Shown piece after piece: positions 43,154 through 55,205 of a stretch of DNA of 64,000 bases (its first letter is position 1; every line of letters starts with the position of its first letter). The translations under genes and the position numbers were made by a program. Origin of the DNA: Wolfiporia cocos (taxonomy: Eukaryota > Basidiomycota > Agaricomycetes > Polyporales > Phaeolaceae); assembly GCA_029448655.1 (NCBI GenBank), contig JACCLO010000053.1:1-64000 (forward strand). The letters are read 5' to 3'. The notes under the pieces were generated by a model that was not told the DNA's origin, made no database searches, and saw only the letters and a program-made list of their open reading frames with translations.

Positions 43154-44400
43154 ATGGATCCGGGATACATATCTGGAGTCACAGTTCACCTGGAGTCTCT
43201 AAAGCTTATTCGCGAAGTCAAACAGCTGCTGCAGTGCCCGCCATGCGCGGCCGCTGACCAAGAGGAGCTTTGTGATTGGGTGCAACGACTCGATCATTGC
43301 AAGGTGCGCTCTCACTACCTGGAAACCTGTGTTGCGCTAACAGGCTGTCAAAGAATCTCTACGACTCGCTTCACTTTAAAGCGCCCCTTCTATCTCCTTT
43401 CGGCACACTGGACCTCTATCACGACTACGTGTCTGTTTGGGATGATGCGTTTGCTCGGATGAAATCATCAAACGGCACAGTGCCGGATACCCCTGCACAG
43501 CCCCCACCGATCGAAGCCACCACCAGTCAGGGTATAACCACCGCTGAGCGCAGGACTAGTCGCTCGGCACCGCGAAAGAAACTCGAAGAGGTGGTTTATG
43601 ACCCCCCATGCGCCCAATGCGCTGCAACGCGGCGTGACTGTAGGGGCCCTGTGTCACAAACTTTCCTTAGAGGATACGTAACATCCCTCGCTGCAGGTAT
43701 TATAGGCGCCGCTAGGTGCGCGCGCGCTTCCATGATCCTCAGCCACCTCCGCGTCTATCCAGGACTCCGTCTAGATCATATGACTGTAGGTAAGCGCTGT
43801 AGGGTAGCGCGCGCCTTAGGTACTCACGTTAGGGTCACACCGTCACATGTCGTTACAGGTAGTTACATTATCATGTGCCCTCTTAGTTACTGCGCACAGG
43901 CCGCGACTTTAGGGCGACCATTACTGGTCAGCTCCCCATGTATAAGTACGACAAGATGGGGACTTACTTCCCCATCTTTAGGATTCTCGACAACTGAGCT
44001 TAGGCTCCTTTCTCATCTGCGTTTGTGTGCGTCTCTGCCCCGGGGGCCCTCCACGACTTGCTTGTCTGTGTGTCTTCCCTCTTGGTCGCCTTAGGAGTTC
44101 CCCCTTGGGGATACAGCCGACTGGCTGCCTTGTGGTTAGCACACCGCCCTGTAGGACGTCTAGGGACTCCCCTGTAGCCAGGGTCCCACAAACCTGTGAG
44201 TTTGTGTCACCCTGATGTCTCCCCGCATGCATGCTCAAACTGCAGTCTTCTTTGCTTGAGATGTAGTCGGGCAAAAAAACAAAGTAAACCATATTCTATT
44301 CACTCTGCAATCATATGGTTGACTGTGCCTGCGTTGGCAAATTGTATAGAACGTGCCGGAATCGGTAAAAGGTGGGATCGCCGTAACATACGCCCTTAGT
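43154..44400 (+). pseudogene. Cys-rich protein gene broken by a solo LTR
   Basis: Protein-like sequence starts MDPGYISGVTVHLESLKLIR at 43154. After a one-base frame change around 43270-43345 (short intron or indel) it continues as NLYDSLHFKAPLL...HDYVSVWDDAFARM and PPCAQCAATRRDCRGP. It then stops at the LTR 43652-44209. Removing that insert and one duplication keeps the frame open: ACSNCSLLCLRCSRAKKQSK and about 40 more residues. The paired Cys clusters (CxxC...C, then CxxC...CxxC plus basic tail) look like a DNA- or metal-binding motif of basidiomycete proteins, but I cannot name the family. Confidence 0.55.
43652..44209 (+). repeat. Solo LTR inside a gene
   Basis: 558 bp, TGTCACAAAC...GTTTGTGTCA, flanked by CCCTG (43647-43651 and 44210-44214). 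TATAAGTACG, then AAGATGGGGA-CTTACT-TCCCCATCTT (43953-43978). Confidence 0.93.
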
Positions 44401-44669
44401 CGCAGCGTCATTGTATTGTACGGCGCAATAAGTTTTCGATGACACCTTCGCATATCTCACTTGGCTATACCTTGCTAAGACCTATGGGTTCGATGCCTGG
44501 ACCCTGCACTGTTCCATCAGTGTCTTTGCAAGATCTTCAAATCAGCCCTGTCAATGCAGAGGGGCTTCAGACGAAGCGAAGGTGGTCCCTGTATCAGGGA
44601 TTGACTACTTCACGTACGTCGTACACTGTTAGTTATACCCGAAGTCCTTCTGGCCTATGATCTCCCCAG

Positions 44670-45524
44670 CTGCTGCTAGAGATCCTCTGCAAGAGCCTTC
44701 AATAATGCCCCACTGTCTGATGTGACGTTCTGCCGCGCACGCTTGTTCGATTGAGTGCCCGGAGTGCAGTACATGGCGCTGATTACGCATATAAGTGAGC
44801 GATCAGATGCGGAGCTGATGATGACTTCCACATCAGGGTGGAGATTTGGCGATGGCGCTGGATAGTTGTGAGTGAGTGAGAGGTGATGAGAACGCCATCT
44901 ATATTCCGACGGCCGATAGTGACTACGGTGAGTAATGTGCGTAGTTGAGCTTTTGATGGTGCGGTCACTGACCGAGACCGTCTACACTCAAGATCTCGTC
45001 GATGCTCTGTACGGCCTCAAGTCGTTCGCAGATGCGAGGTATTCTGACGCCATCAGTCCCCATGTGCTCTGTGTAAATGGACTGCCGAATCCACGGATAC
45101 CTGGACCCCTTGGGGGGAAGCGCGCCGCAGCAACGATCGACTTGGCTTGAGCGGCGGTTGATACCTATCAGATTGACGTATATGTACCACGACCGACTAG
45201 CCCAGCGTGTTCTACATACCATTGGAACCAGCACTCCCCGGGCGCCGGCATCAAGCCCATACTTGATTTGCCACCGACACTACCGTCTGCACACGCCCCT
45301 GTTGCAGGTATTCTGACAATAGTGCTGGGCGCCGAGCTTCCGAGCCCCGATATTGTTTGGATGGATTCGGCAGCGCCTGGCTGAAGAGATGTCATGCCAT
45401 GCTCACAATCAATGAGCAGCCATGAGAGATGGGGCGAGGCGAGCGCAGCAGTGCGCGCTTTCAAAGCACCTGGCAGCGTGATCCATGCGCCGAACGCTGG
45501 CTTCGATGCGCGAAAGGGCTTCAA
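44670..45524 (-). pseudogene. HpcH/HpaI aldolase-family pseudogene
   Basis: From ATG 45524 the minus strand reads FGAWITLPGALKART, LIDCEHGMTSLQ and VRIPATG, then after a one-base loss near 45270 WQIKYGLDAGARGVLVPM. A 55-nt GT-AG intron follows, then VSTAAQAKSIVAAARFPPRG and IRGFGSPFTQ. Beyond that about a dozen codons are missing before EAVQSIDEILSVDGLG, which meets a TGA. A recognisable C-terminus (YPAPSPNLHPDVEVII, then ALLKALAEDL) follows. These match class II 2-keto-3-deoxy acid aldolases, which cleave or form C-C bonds using a divalent metal. Frameshift, deletion and stop make it non-functional. 44400-44660 shows no feature. Confidence 0.75.
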
Positions 45525-47030
45525 GAAGACGGTGCATTATACTCCGCTGTGGAATTGTTGCGATGACAATACATTACATTCATTGACTTGGTGCTTGTGG
45601 ACAGATCCTCGCCGAACACAGACTCCGACCGTTGCATCTTGGCCTGCTCCGCACGTGGGCAAGCAAGATTAGATGCGAGAAATCCCTGGTAGAAATAATA
45701 ACCAGAAAGCACCCCCGTCACTGTGCGCAGACACCAGCGGCATCCGAGCCACCGCTGCCTCGTTGCAGCACGCTCACCGACGCCACACACAACTGTGGTG
45801 TTCCTGTTGAATCGGAATAGTTTGTTGCCCAGAATGGCTAGGGTGAATAGTACAGCAATGGACCATGCGTATACGCGAAGTTACTAACCACCTGCCAATG
45901 CAGCGGAAAGGCCAGCGAAGAGGCCGTCTCTCCGAGCTTCCTGTGGAGGTTGGCGTGTGAATGTCATCATTATCGAGATTGGAATGGATGGATATAGATT
46001 TCCCTACAGTTGTACATCTTGCTACAGCATCATCGGGAGCCACAAGTGAAGTGTCGGCGGCGTTGGGCATAGTGATAAATTATGGAACGCGATGCGTTTG
46101 CGGACTTGATGCGGACAGATAAACGTGTGCACCACTTAGTAACTCAAATAGAATTAATAATTCCCCTGCCTGACACACGGCGTGCGCGCGCTAACATCAC
46201 CCCGCGTCACATAAGCTCGACGTCACGACTTCGTGACTGAGCGCGTCAAAGTCTCGCGTGGAGCTCGCTGTGGCTGGCATCGTAGACATTGGGCTTCTTC
46301 TTGTATGTGGATAACTCACTGGAAATATCGGCGAACAAGCGCAAACTGTCTTCAGACATATCAAATACTTTCAGTTCCATCGAGGGTACGTTATATGCGC
46401 TCAATTGCACGGATCTTATTTACAGCAACATCCTCCATTCGTGTAGACGCTTTGATCAGCGTCAAGCAGAAACTCGGGGATAGTAGTCGTAGCAGTCGGG
46501 TCTCTATATGCGCCGAACTATACCAGCTGGCATATCTCTCCGAGTCTTTCTCCCAGCAGCGCCTGCGGTCGAACAAGGATTGGATCCATCAAGTGGATAT
46601 CCTAGATCGTGAAGGTGGGCACACTATTTCTGGGTTTCTTCCAACTACCACATATGATCCGCAGGGGTCAATCTGTGGAATCCATCTGCCTTGTCTCGCG
46701 ATATGGATGATGAGGATACTTGAAATGTGAATGCTGCATGTGAGTCTAGTTCATCATGCCGAGAGTGTCTCACCGTACCATCCCCAATCACCGGTTCGGC
46801 TATCCGTACAGTGAAGTTGGCCGGATTCCGCCTCGTTGAAGCCGGATTAGAGAACAAGCCAGCCATTGACAGTGAGACAATCATCCATCACGATGTCACC
46901 TAGTTTGAGATCGCTTCTCCACAGCTCTCATCCATGTGCTGCAGCTCGCAAGCAAAGCCGGCGTTAGCATGTCAGGTACAACCATCAGTTCGCGTGCGGA
47001 CTCCCAAGACGGGCCGCTTACTCAGAAAAT
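45525..47030. other. Eroded host DNA without a clear gene
   Basis: Two weak hints only. The minus strand at 46070-45774 begins MPNAADTSLVAPDDAVARC and, possibly after an intron, continues ILGNKLFRFN and GVLSGYYFYQGFLASN. The plus strand around 46233-46730 has protein-like pieces (VELAVAGIVDIGLLL; AELYQLAYLSESFSQQRL) with a plausible intron at 46389-46428. No family was recognised. Confidence 0.3.
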
Positions 47031-47099
47031 GTGAATTCTAGCGATCGGACGCCATGATCTTGCAGGCTCCGTGCTTGCATGTGCAGCGAAGGTATGACT

Positions 47100-48798
47100 A
47101 CTATCCGCCCCATGAGTGCACGCCAATGTGATTTCTCCTGAAGGATTGGTACCGTCTTCTCACCTGAATCGAAGTTAGCAGCCGCCCTCGGGCGATGACA
47201 GGGGCGACGCACCTGATCCGAGTACGATGACATCGTCAGCACGCCCGACACTTCATATGCGACATCAGACTTTATTTGCCAATCATATTGACTGCGACGT
47301 ACATTCGCCAGAGACCAGGCTTGGCCGGATGTGGTTCCCAAAGGTCGGATGTGGCAAAGCCACGCTCCCCATTTGGCATATTCTCGATGCAAGGCTGGTG
47401 TGTCTCGCACGTCTGCACGCACATGCACGCCATACCTCAGTATACTTCGGGCGGCTACATCGTTACATTTTGGCACGCACCAACATCTGCAGCTCGAATG
47501 TCCCGTCTCCCTGAGGAACCCAGCGACATACACTCTCTGGGAAGCTGCATCCATTCCCAGTCGGCGCGCTTCTTGCCAATAGGGCTCGGCTCTTCGACGC
47601 CGTCATCGAACACGCATGTCACCAGGCCGAATTCGGTTGCACCGTAGCACGCCAACAGGCGCACGCCTTTATCCACGAGCTTCTCACCATTCGCCCTGGA
47701 GAGCGGGCCGCCGGCGAATATCTAAGACGTGAGTGATAAGCGAGTTGCTCCCTCGACCAGCGCAATGTGATGCAGGTACTGACAAGAGCCTGAAGAGACG
47801 CAAGGTACTTCGCGTCATCCTCGTTCTGCGACCACGCCTGGCGAAAACAGTACTTTTAGCAATCACAGGCACACTACACAACCAGAGCCTACCTCGACGA
47901 AAGCAGGGACGCTCTCGATAGCCGTGCAGCCTGTCTTGCGCGCCGTCTCAATTGTGTTCTGCGGGGTCGGCACGACCGGGGGCGCTGACACGATCGCGCG
48001 CGGGGGGAACAGCGACGTCGGCTGGCCGGACAAGAGCGGCGCGTACAGCTGCGAGCAGAGTCCCATTACGTGGAACGGCGGTAGCGCCATGCACCCCCAC
48101 CGTATCGCCTTCCTGCGCGACTCCACGAAGATGGGCATCCTGCACCAGTGTAGGATCGTCGTGTGCGTGTGCGGGATCGGCTTCGGGAAGCCGGTGGAGC
48201 CTGAGGAGTGCAGGTAGAGCACAACATCCGATGGCGACGCCGCGCACGCGGGCGGCGGGTAAGGGCCCGAGACGGCACGCGGCGGGTCGAAGGAGGGCGC
48301 GAGCGTCGGGAAGACGTCCGTGAGCGCGGGCAGGTCGTCGACGTGCATGGCGAATCCGCTCGGCAGGCTCTCCCGGACCGCGTCAGTGAATGGGGCGAAG
48401 GTGGGCTGTGAGACGATGCGATGGCAGCTCGTGTGCTCCATCAGGCTTGCTATTGCGGGCACGGAGTTGCGGGAGGACATAGGGAAGGGGACGAGCCCCG
48501 CACGGATCAGACCCGCGACGAGCGCATGGTAGAGCAGAGTATCGCAGTTCGCGATGATAGCGACAACGGCGCCCTCTTCGCCCTTCCGTCCGGGCCTGAA
48601 GGAGTGGGCAACGCGGTGAATTGCCTGAGCGAACTCGAGGAACGATATACTTCCGAGCGTATCAGAAGACAAGTCTGGAAACAGGAAGAGAAAGAACGGA
48701 GAGGTGGAATTGTATTCGGCATGGAAGTCGACGAGCCCAGGGATGAGAGATAGCGAACCGTTGAGGGGCGGGAGTACAGGCGATGCAGATGCAGACAT
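47100..48798 (-). pseudogene. NRPS-like adenylation-domain gene, truncated
   Basis: Exon 1 (48798-47893, 302 codons) encodes an adenylate-forming domain with FLEFAQAIHRVAHSF and the phosphate-binding motif YLHSSGSTGFPKPIPHTH. Introns of 55 nt (47892-47838) and 62 nt (47783-47722) separate AWSQNEDDAKYLASLQ and IFAGGPLSRANGEKL with ACYGATEFG. Near 47545-47520 the expected RVYVRWVPQGDG motif is split over three frames, so at least two indels exist. Later exons give MPNGERGFATSDLWEPHPAK, VGRADDVIVLGS and GEKTVP. No carrier-protein or reductase domain follows. Such genes activate carboxylic acids as adenylates; this copy appears dead. Confidence 0.75.
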
Positions 48799-51240
48799 AT
48801 CTGCCAGAAGCTGAACAGAGTGGATTATAATGATTCTGATGGAGTATGTGGGTGCTGAGAATGAGGCCTATTTAAACGAAGTTCTCGAGCCATCCCCGTG
48901 ACGCGGGAAGGTCCATCGGTGAATATTTGAATGGCTTGCCGGTGCGCTGCGGGTCAGTTGTCCTCATGAATCCGAGCAGGTAGGTAATCGTCTACTGGTG
49001 TCAGTATCGAGTGTGGCGTACTAGATCCTGAGGCCTGAAGAGTGGCCGGCCGAGCTCGGCATCTGTTAGCCGACCAAATGTGAGACCGCGGTGATCTCGG
49101 AGCGTTCCTTTCGTTATCGTCGCAGAAAGCCGCGAAGGTTCTCTCCAGCGATCGGAGGCTAGTCGATTGGAGTCCCGCACAGCCTCGCACCTCCAGCCTT
49201 CCTGAGACGCAGGGGCACGACATAATCAGCAGCCCAGTACATCTTCGACGGGCGCGGAACATTCTTGCTGATATTCTAGAGCTGTCAGCATCATCACCTT
49301 GGGGCCCGCGGCCACGACAGCCGACGCAGAATTCCGCCAACGATTGCGATCGTCAGATTTTGGGGAGTTGGTATCATGCAGCAAAATAAACTAACGCGTA
49401 AAGCATGGGCAACTGATCTTCCCGCATAGCCTGTCTATCGCTATGTGACTCGTCAAAGTCCGCCAGCGGCTTCGACGCCCGGAAGGACTCACTGCTGGAA
49501 GTGAGAGATTGAAGATTGATCTAGACGTTTCTCCTACGAGTGTGGCCAAGTGGCAAAAAGAGCGGAGCTGCATGGACGTCGGAAATGATAGAAGAGCCTT
49601 TCATTTCGGACCAACTGCGCATTTGAGCTGGCACATTCCAACCACCGTGCCCGCCAGGCCATTCCAGGCTGAGCATGTCCGGCATTGCTCATACCGACAC
49701 TGCCGGGCGGTGAAAGGCTCAGACTAACCCGATGGTAAACAAAAGTGGTTCCGGCTGTATGATAACGATATGGCAACAACACATCGCTTGCAATCCTTCC
49801 AGGAGGCTCTCGGCTCCACGTGAATTACTTCATCTGCACTACATTGACCAAATCTCACTGTTCCTGTACAACACAATTTCCTAAGAATCCTAACATGCGA
49901 GGGCGCATATTTCGTATCATGTCAAGTCGATAGTTGCTAAATACAGATAAAATGGGTCAGAGCTGGTAGCAATGGGCGCCCAATGCCTCTGACAATTATT
50001 TGGGGCGTTCACCTTGAATTTATAGTGCAAGGATAGCTCTTCAGAGCCTCGCCTTCCCGATTCCGAAACACACAATTAGATTGCATATTCTCGCCATGTC
50101 AGTAGTAAGTTAATACACCGCAAGTAGTCAGACGATCGTCCGCGAGAAAGGCTAATCGATTCAGAAGTCCTGCTCTAAACTGTTCCCTCACCTGCTTAAT
50201 GTCATGCCCAGTGTGACTGTCCGTTCGTAGGCTTGCTGGTTCACTCGCCTCCCAACGTTTGCGACACGGTACCGTTGCACAATAGCTACCTCCTTGATTT
50301 GTCAGAGCACTCTTGCTGCGGAAGACTTTGCGGGTTCTGGAGACATAAATATCTACTTTCGCAACGTACGCTACACATGCGCCGATGGCGTTGTTTGTCA
50401 CGAAACATGTTCTGCTCTTCTTGCGTACTTTGCTACTCACCAGTGCACTCCCAGGAGTTGTAGCTATGTGTACCTGTAGCACAGATGGCATAATATGTCC
50501 CATTGTTCTTACCTTCGCCTCACAAACACGCTCGTGTATCGCTTCGTTCTTCGATGAAACTGCAGTTTTCGCTGATGTGTGAACTGAGCACTTAGGTGAT
50601 GACTGACTTCAGGGCCTGTAGTCCGGCATTCAGTACGTTTAGTGCAAAGTAGCGGGCCATGTCGGAACCGGCGCTACTTCATTATCAAGCAATATAAGAA
50701 CAGAGATGAGTAGATAGATACTCAGCGTGGGTGGCGCCCACGCTTCAATGTGGCTTGCTAATCCGTGTTCATGCTATTTGCACGGCATGCTACACGATCG
50801 AAGTGTTGTAATAGAGGTTTTTTTACTAACGATAATTATGACTCGCCCTTTTCCGAGGTTGTGCAAGAATTATGAGAACGAGGTATGGCATCATTGATAC
50901 CCTACAGTGTTTTCGTACATCCGATGCGGGTTAACAGTACTTGGATACAGTTACTGGTATGCGTCACAAAGATCAAGGACTACGCTCTACCCACTCCATT
51001 TTAAAAACTTAGTAGTGGAGCTCAAAAAATCCGTGCCACAGTCAATTTTATTGTTAGCAAAACACCTCTAATTCGAGAGTGATTGTGGAGGCGACGGGGG
51101 GACTGCATCTAGCACTTAAATCATATGGGTCAGTGTTGGACCACGATGGAGCGATCGCCGCCACCGCCCGTCCGATCCGCTCAGATCTTGTGACGCACTA
51201 GTACTAGTGACAGGTGCCACCACAGCGCGGTCACGCCGAA
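48799..51240. other. No supported gene
   Basis: Only short uncorroborated frames occur. The minus strand near 50220-50105 reads DIKQVREQFRAGLLNRLAFL, which may be an old exon. No repeats or RNA genes were recognised. Confidence 0.3.
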
Positions 51241-51630
51241 TCACCTGTTCGTGCGACTCAGGACCAGGAAGAAGATAAGACGGTGTCCGAGGAAGGTCCG
51301 ACTGTGATGGAGGTCGATTCGTAGGGCGTCGTCTGGTGGATGTGTCGCATCGCGAGCACGGCCGTGTTGCATTGTGTTTTCGAGCTGTTGTTCATGGCTT
51401 TCGTTTGACTCGGCGTAGACACCGTCGAACGCGGGGCCTGGAGCCGCACTGGCCGCACCGCTGGGCAGCTGAGGCTGGAGGGAGCTGTATCGGCACCGTG
51501 AGAGGACGCGAGAGTCTGGCGTCGGCGACACCGACCTGGAACGGGCTTGGCGCAGCGAGTGCGCAGACGGGTTGAAATGTCCGCACTTCGGGCAGACATA
51601 TTCTGCACGTGGCGGGTGACGGTCAAGGGC
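51241..51630 (-). pseudogene. Possible Lunapark-type C-terminal exon
   Basis: After a good 3' splice site (CCACGTGCAG, ending near 51604) the minus strand reads EYVCPKCGHFNPSAHSLRQ and a Ser/Pro-rich tail. The YVCPKCGHFN segment resembles the second half of the Lunapark zinc ribbon, an ER-junction protein. The first Cys pair (ICxxCxxHNG) is not found upstream, so this is at best a terminal exon of a broken gene. A chance resemblance is possible. Confidence 0.3.
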
Positions 51631-51985
51631 AAGGTCAGGTGGGAGGTGCTGACGTCGACCCCACAGCCAATTGGTCGCTGACCGTCGTAAAGGGCACAGA
51701 ATTGTACATACCAAGTGTATCGCCGGCTCATGACCACGAAGATAATGATAAGTTGGGCGCTGCAAGTCACGAATGCCGGATAGACCGTTATCGAGCAATG
51801 GGAAGTGTTTGAGTGGAGAGCGAATAAGCGCCGATCACTGGGTCCAGCGCGGGCATTATATTGCACATGGCCGGCGAATGAGCACCCAGCGATGTGGCAC
51901 GTGCTGCGTATCACGCTGCATCCGTGCTGTGGGAATGCCACGCTGTCACCTTACACCCAATCCACTCTGCAACGATCTGATAATA

Positions 51986-52605
51986 ATGGAGCCAACAGAG
52001 GTCCAAATTTACGGATTGAATCTTTTGAAGGAACACACAGACATGTTTCATAATCACATATCCACTGCTTTCCCGACACAGATTGGTGAACTATACAAAT
52101 GGCATGCCAAGGGCAGGCATGCATTGGTACATTACATTCTTTTTATTTTTGCTACTCTACTAATGAATGCAAAGTTGTATACTGAGGAGATAATCAGAGA
52201 TTTTCGATTGGAGGACGACGAACTAGCAACCAACTTCCACAGAGACCCTAGGATTTTATTAGGTCGTCAAAAACTTGATTTTGCCTTGAAGTTATTCAAC
52301 CTTGGGCTGGATGCTGAGGCATTCCAGCTACCCAAGTTGGAGATTGAGCTGAAGGAAGGGCCCAAGACTGACACTACAGACCAGAATGCAGATTGCAGAG
52401 GAATAGTAAGTCTTGTGAATGATTAGCACAAAATGGCTTGAATTTAAATTTCTGCATCTAGAAGCGGCCTACTTCAGAATTGGAAGAAGCAGGCCAGGGT
52501 CCCAAGCGCCAAAAAGTGGAGGAGAGACTTCCTCAATTTTTGCCTCTAGGTGATGGCAAACCATCCTCCAAGTTGGAAGATTGGGAAGATGAAGCCTCAA
52601 AGTAG
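51986..52605 (+). CDS. Hypothetical two-exon gene with nuclear-type basic tail
   Basis: Exon 1 51986-52405 and exon 2 52462-52605 join across a canonical 56-nt intron (GTAAGT...CATCTAG) to give about 187 residues, starting MEPTEVQIYGLNLLKEHTDM. ATG 51986 is chosen because the longer open frame upstream reads as unstructured sequence. The N-terminal 120 residues are helical-looking (HALVHYILFIFATLLMNAKL). Exon 2 begins with KRPTSELEEAGQGPKRQKVE, a likely nuclear localisation signal, and ends acidic. I recognise no family. Its base composition is AT-richer than the surrounding host DNA, so a mobile-element gene is possible. Confidence 0.5.
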
Positions 52606-52759
52606 TATGTATGTCATTTTACATTCTCATTGAAGCAGCTTGCAGTTTACTGAGGCTTGAGTACAGAATGCTTTCATGATGGTTTAGGACTGTATAGGGT
52701 GTACATACTTGCAAATAGGAATCTGCATGAGGTTGTCCTTTGTCTCAACATACATATCT

Positions 52760-54300
52760 ATCACCGTGATCACACCCTGTGAACATCCTTGCACACATCA
52801 AATATGTAGTCATAGCATGATCATGCTTGCCCTCATGTGCAAATACTAGTGAGAAATGCTCCACTTCCACTTCAGCGACTGCTGATGAGTACTGGAAAGA
52901 AAGCTCAGTACTTTGGAAGGAAGATACATCACCATGCATACCAATGCTCATGCTGGTCCGATTCAGTGAATACTGGTTGGAATGAATGTCAGCTGGGTAG
53001 CAAAGACAGTGCCACAATGTACCTTGAAATCATCACCGTTGAAGATAAGGATATCTCCGTGCTCTAGGGTCACGAGGAGTACCGGCCCCTCCCTTTTGAC
53101 AGATTTCGTAATGGAGTCTGTGATTTGAGCAACTTGCATATCCAGAATGCTCACACTGTTACTCGGCGCTGGGACATCGGAATCGTCTATGTCCATAGGC
53201 CCGCATGAGTCGTTAGCTCCGTGCGGGAGTTCCTTCTTAGGAGATCCACGCTCTGCGACGGTGATTGGCAGAAGCTGCTGTACACCTGGAGCTAATGATT
53301 TGGGGCGCATCGACAACTCTGCATCGGCGCCGAGGTACATCATGTATACAGGGGAATTTTTCGCAGCAAGCACGTTCTGGCACAACTTCTGTCTTGGGGA
53401 AAGCCATGAATAGTAAATTCAGAACTCACCTTCTTTGAGCCAGGGAGAACCCAAGCCAAGTAATTCATTTCTGTCCCCCTCCTTCAGCGGCCAAGCGGCT
53501 TTGAAGCAGTGCGTGTGCTTGCAATATACAGAGCGGGGCATGTGTCGTGGCCGCTGTCGTATCTTGATTGTTGAATGAGCAGGTGTAATAGGCCTCTGCG
53601 GACGCACAGAATGTTTTAGAATCAATACATACGCACCGCTGTCCGTGCTCACCTTTAAAGGAACCCTTGCTATCCTGGAGCAATGACAATTCAACTTTCG
53701 TCAGCATCTCTCTGAAGAGCCTGGTCGGCTGCTCCTGCAACTCTGCCCCGTTACAGGTATAAATAAATAAATAAGCTTGGCAGAGACGCCATCCTTTGTC
53801 ATATACGCTAAACGCGAGCCATCAGCAACGTCCGTTACGGTGGTTTGACACGCTCGGACGGCCTGTCACACGACAATGTCACTGGAGAAATACCACGGGA
53901 ATTATGCATGGTATGAACATCCGCAGGAGGTATACAGTTGCTTTCCTGCGCGAATGTATGAGTGCTTGCTTCGGCCGCCTCTGGTAGGCACACTCACTGA
54001 GCATCCGCTACACAGTTAATACCATAAATTTCGCTGAGCATTCAGTTTTCCACACTTTACGCATTGCCTTCCGCCATGATAGCTTGTGGCCGAGATGCCA
54101 TACTCGAAGTCGGCATCCATTTGATGATTTGGTGAAGAATGGGGAGGAAGAAAGTGGAAAGGATTGAACATGATATTAGGGTCTGTCTGGTCTGCTCCGA
54201 TGGAAGGAGGGGCCTGCCACCAGGGATCAGCACTCCGATCCACCGTTTCGCTACCGGGTACCCAATCGAAAGTGAATTGCCACGAAAATAGTTCTTGACC
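52760..54300 (-). pseudogene. AlkB-like 2OG-Fe(II) oxygenase gene, degraded
   Basis: Minus-strand pieces in order: ELFSWQFTFDWVPGSETVD and DPWWQAPPSIG; QCVKCGKLNAQRNLWY, then after a TAA LCSGCS (a CxxC...CxxC ribbon); DVADGSRLAYMTKDGVSAK; ELQEQPTRLFREMLTKVELS; TTHAPLCILQAHALLQ; RNELLGLGSPWL; LGADAELSMRPKSLAPG; LEHGDILIFNGDDFK and, after a GT-AG intron, YSLNRTSMSIG. This order resembles AlkB-like proteins amplified in Agaricomycetes. The His-x-Asp of the iron site expected before ELLGLGSP is absent (EGDRNELLG), and one frame change and one stop occur, so it is probably a pseudogene. The family assignment is from memory. Confidence 0.5.
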
Positions 54301-55205
54301 AGCATCGTTTCTCCCCTGTCATTTGTTCAGCATGCCATCGAAAGGTACCCACGTAGATATCGATGAGATACCATGTTTATGGATTTGATTCCAAAGAAAC
54401 CCAGGTGTGTACAGCCATATTGTTCGCGGAGACTGAATGGCGCCGATTCGAAGACTCTGCACAGCACGATGCAATCCGGACTATCACTTTTGTGGCTGTC
54501 CAATAGAACCTTAGCTTCGGGTGGTGGGCTGATCGGCCGGTTTGAACGACGCGAAGATGTCGGGACTGCACTGTTGAGATAGCTCCGGTGCTTTGTTGGT
54601 CAGCGTGCTCGGATCATGTCTGGGTTGCAGTTTAAAACTCCCAGAGGTCGAAACATGAGCAGTACATCATTGCAATAGAACCTAACCAGAATGATGCAGA
54701 ATCGGAGGCACCAAGGAGGAGTCTGACTTGGATATCGTGGTGATTTTGATGGGGTTGATGATCAAAGGGATTCGATTCTCGTTGACATCCGTCATGATCA
54801 TAGATGGCAGAGGACGATCTTGGTGATAGAGTACGTGCCCGTCGCCGTGATTGGCATGCACATTTTCAGACTGATGTGTCTGTCGGAGATGGACAACGGC
54901 AGCTAGCCAGAGCTTGGCGGTCTATGGCTAGTACAATGCGCAATTGTACCGGATCAAAGCGCAATTGCTACGTAGGCGCCGGTGGGCGCATTCCTGGGAA
55001 GTCATAAAACACGGACGGCCCGACAAGTCCGGTTCGCTGCCGCTACGTTTGTGGCGGCCACGGTGATATGTGTCCGCTATTGCTATCTGGGCAGCTTAAG
55101 TGCAAGTATGGATCGAAAAATGACGCGGCGCCGTCTTTTCCACACTCGTGCGTGTGATCACACAAGTACAGAACCGCTTACTTGTCAAAGGATGTACCCG
55201 ACATA
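54301..55205. other. No supported gene downstream of MSH4
   Basis: Short frames only. The region lies between the 3' end of MSH4 and the 5' end of the AlkB-like relic. Confidence 0.3.

Noticed and set aside
47863..48400. Long overlapping ORFs on the opposite strand of the adenylation gene
   Set aside because: They are shadows caused by high GC and the codon use of the real minus-strand exon.
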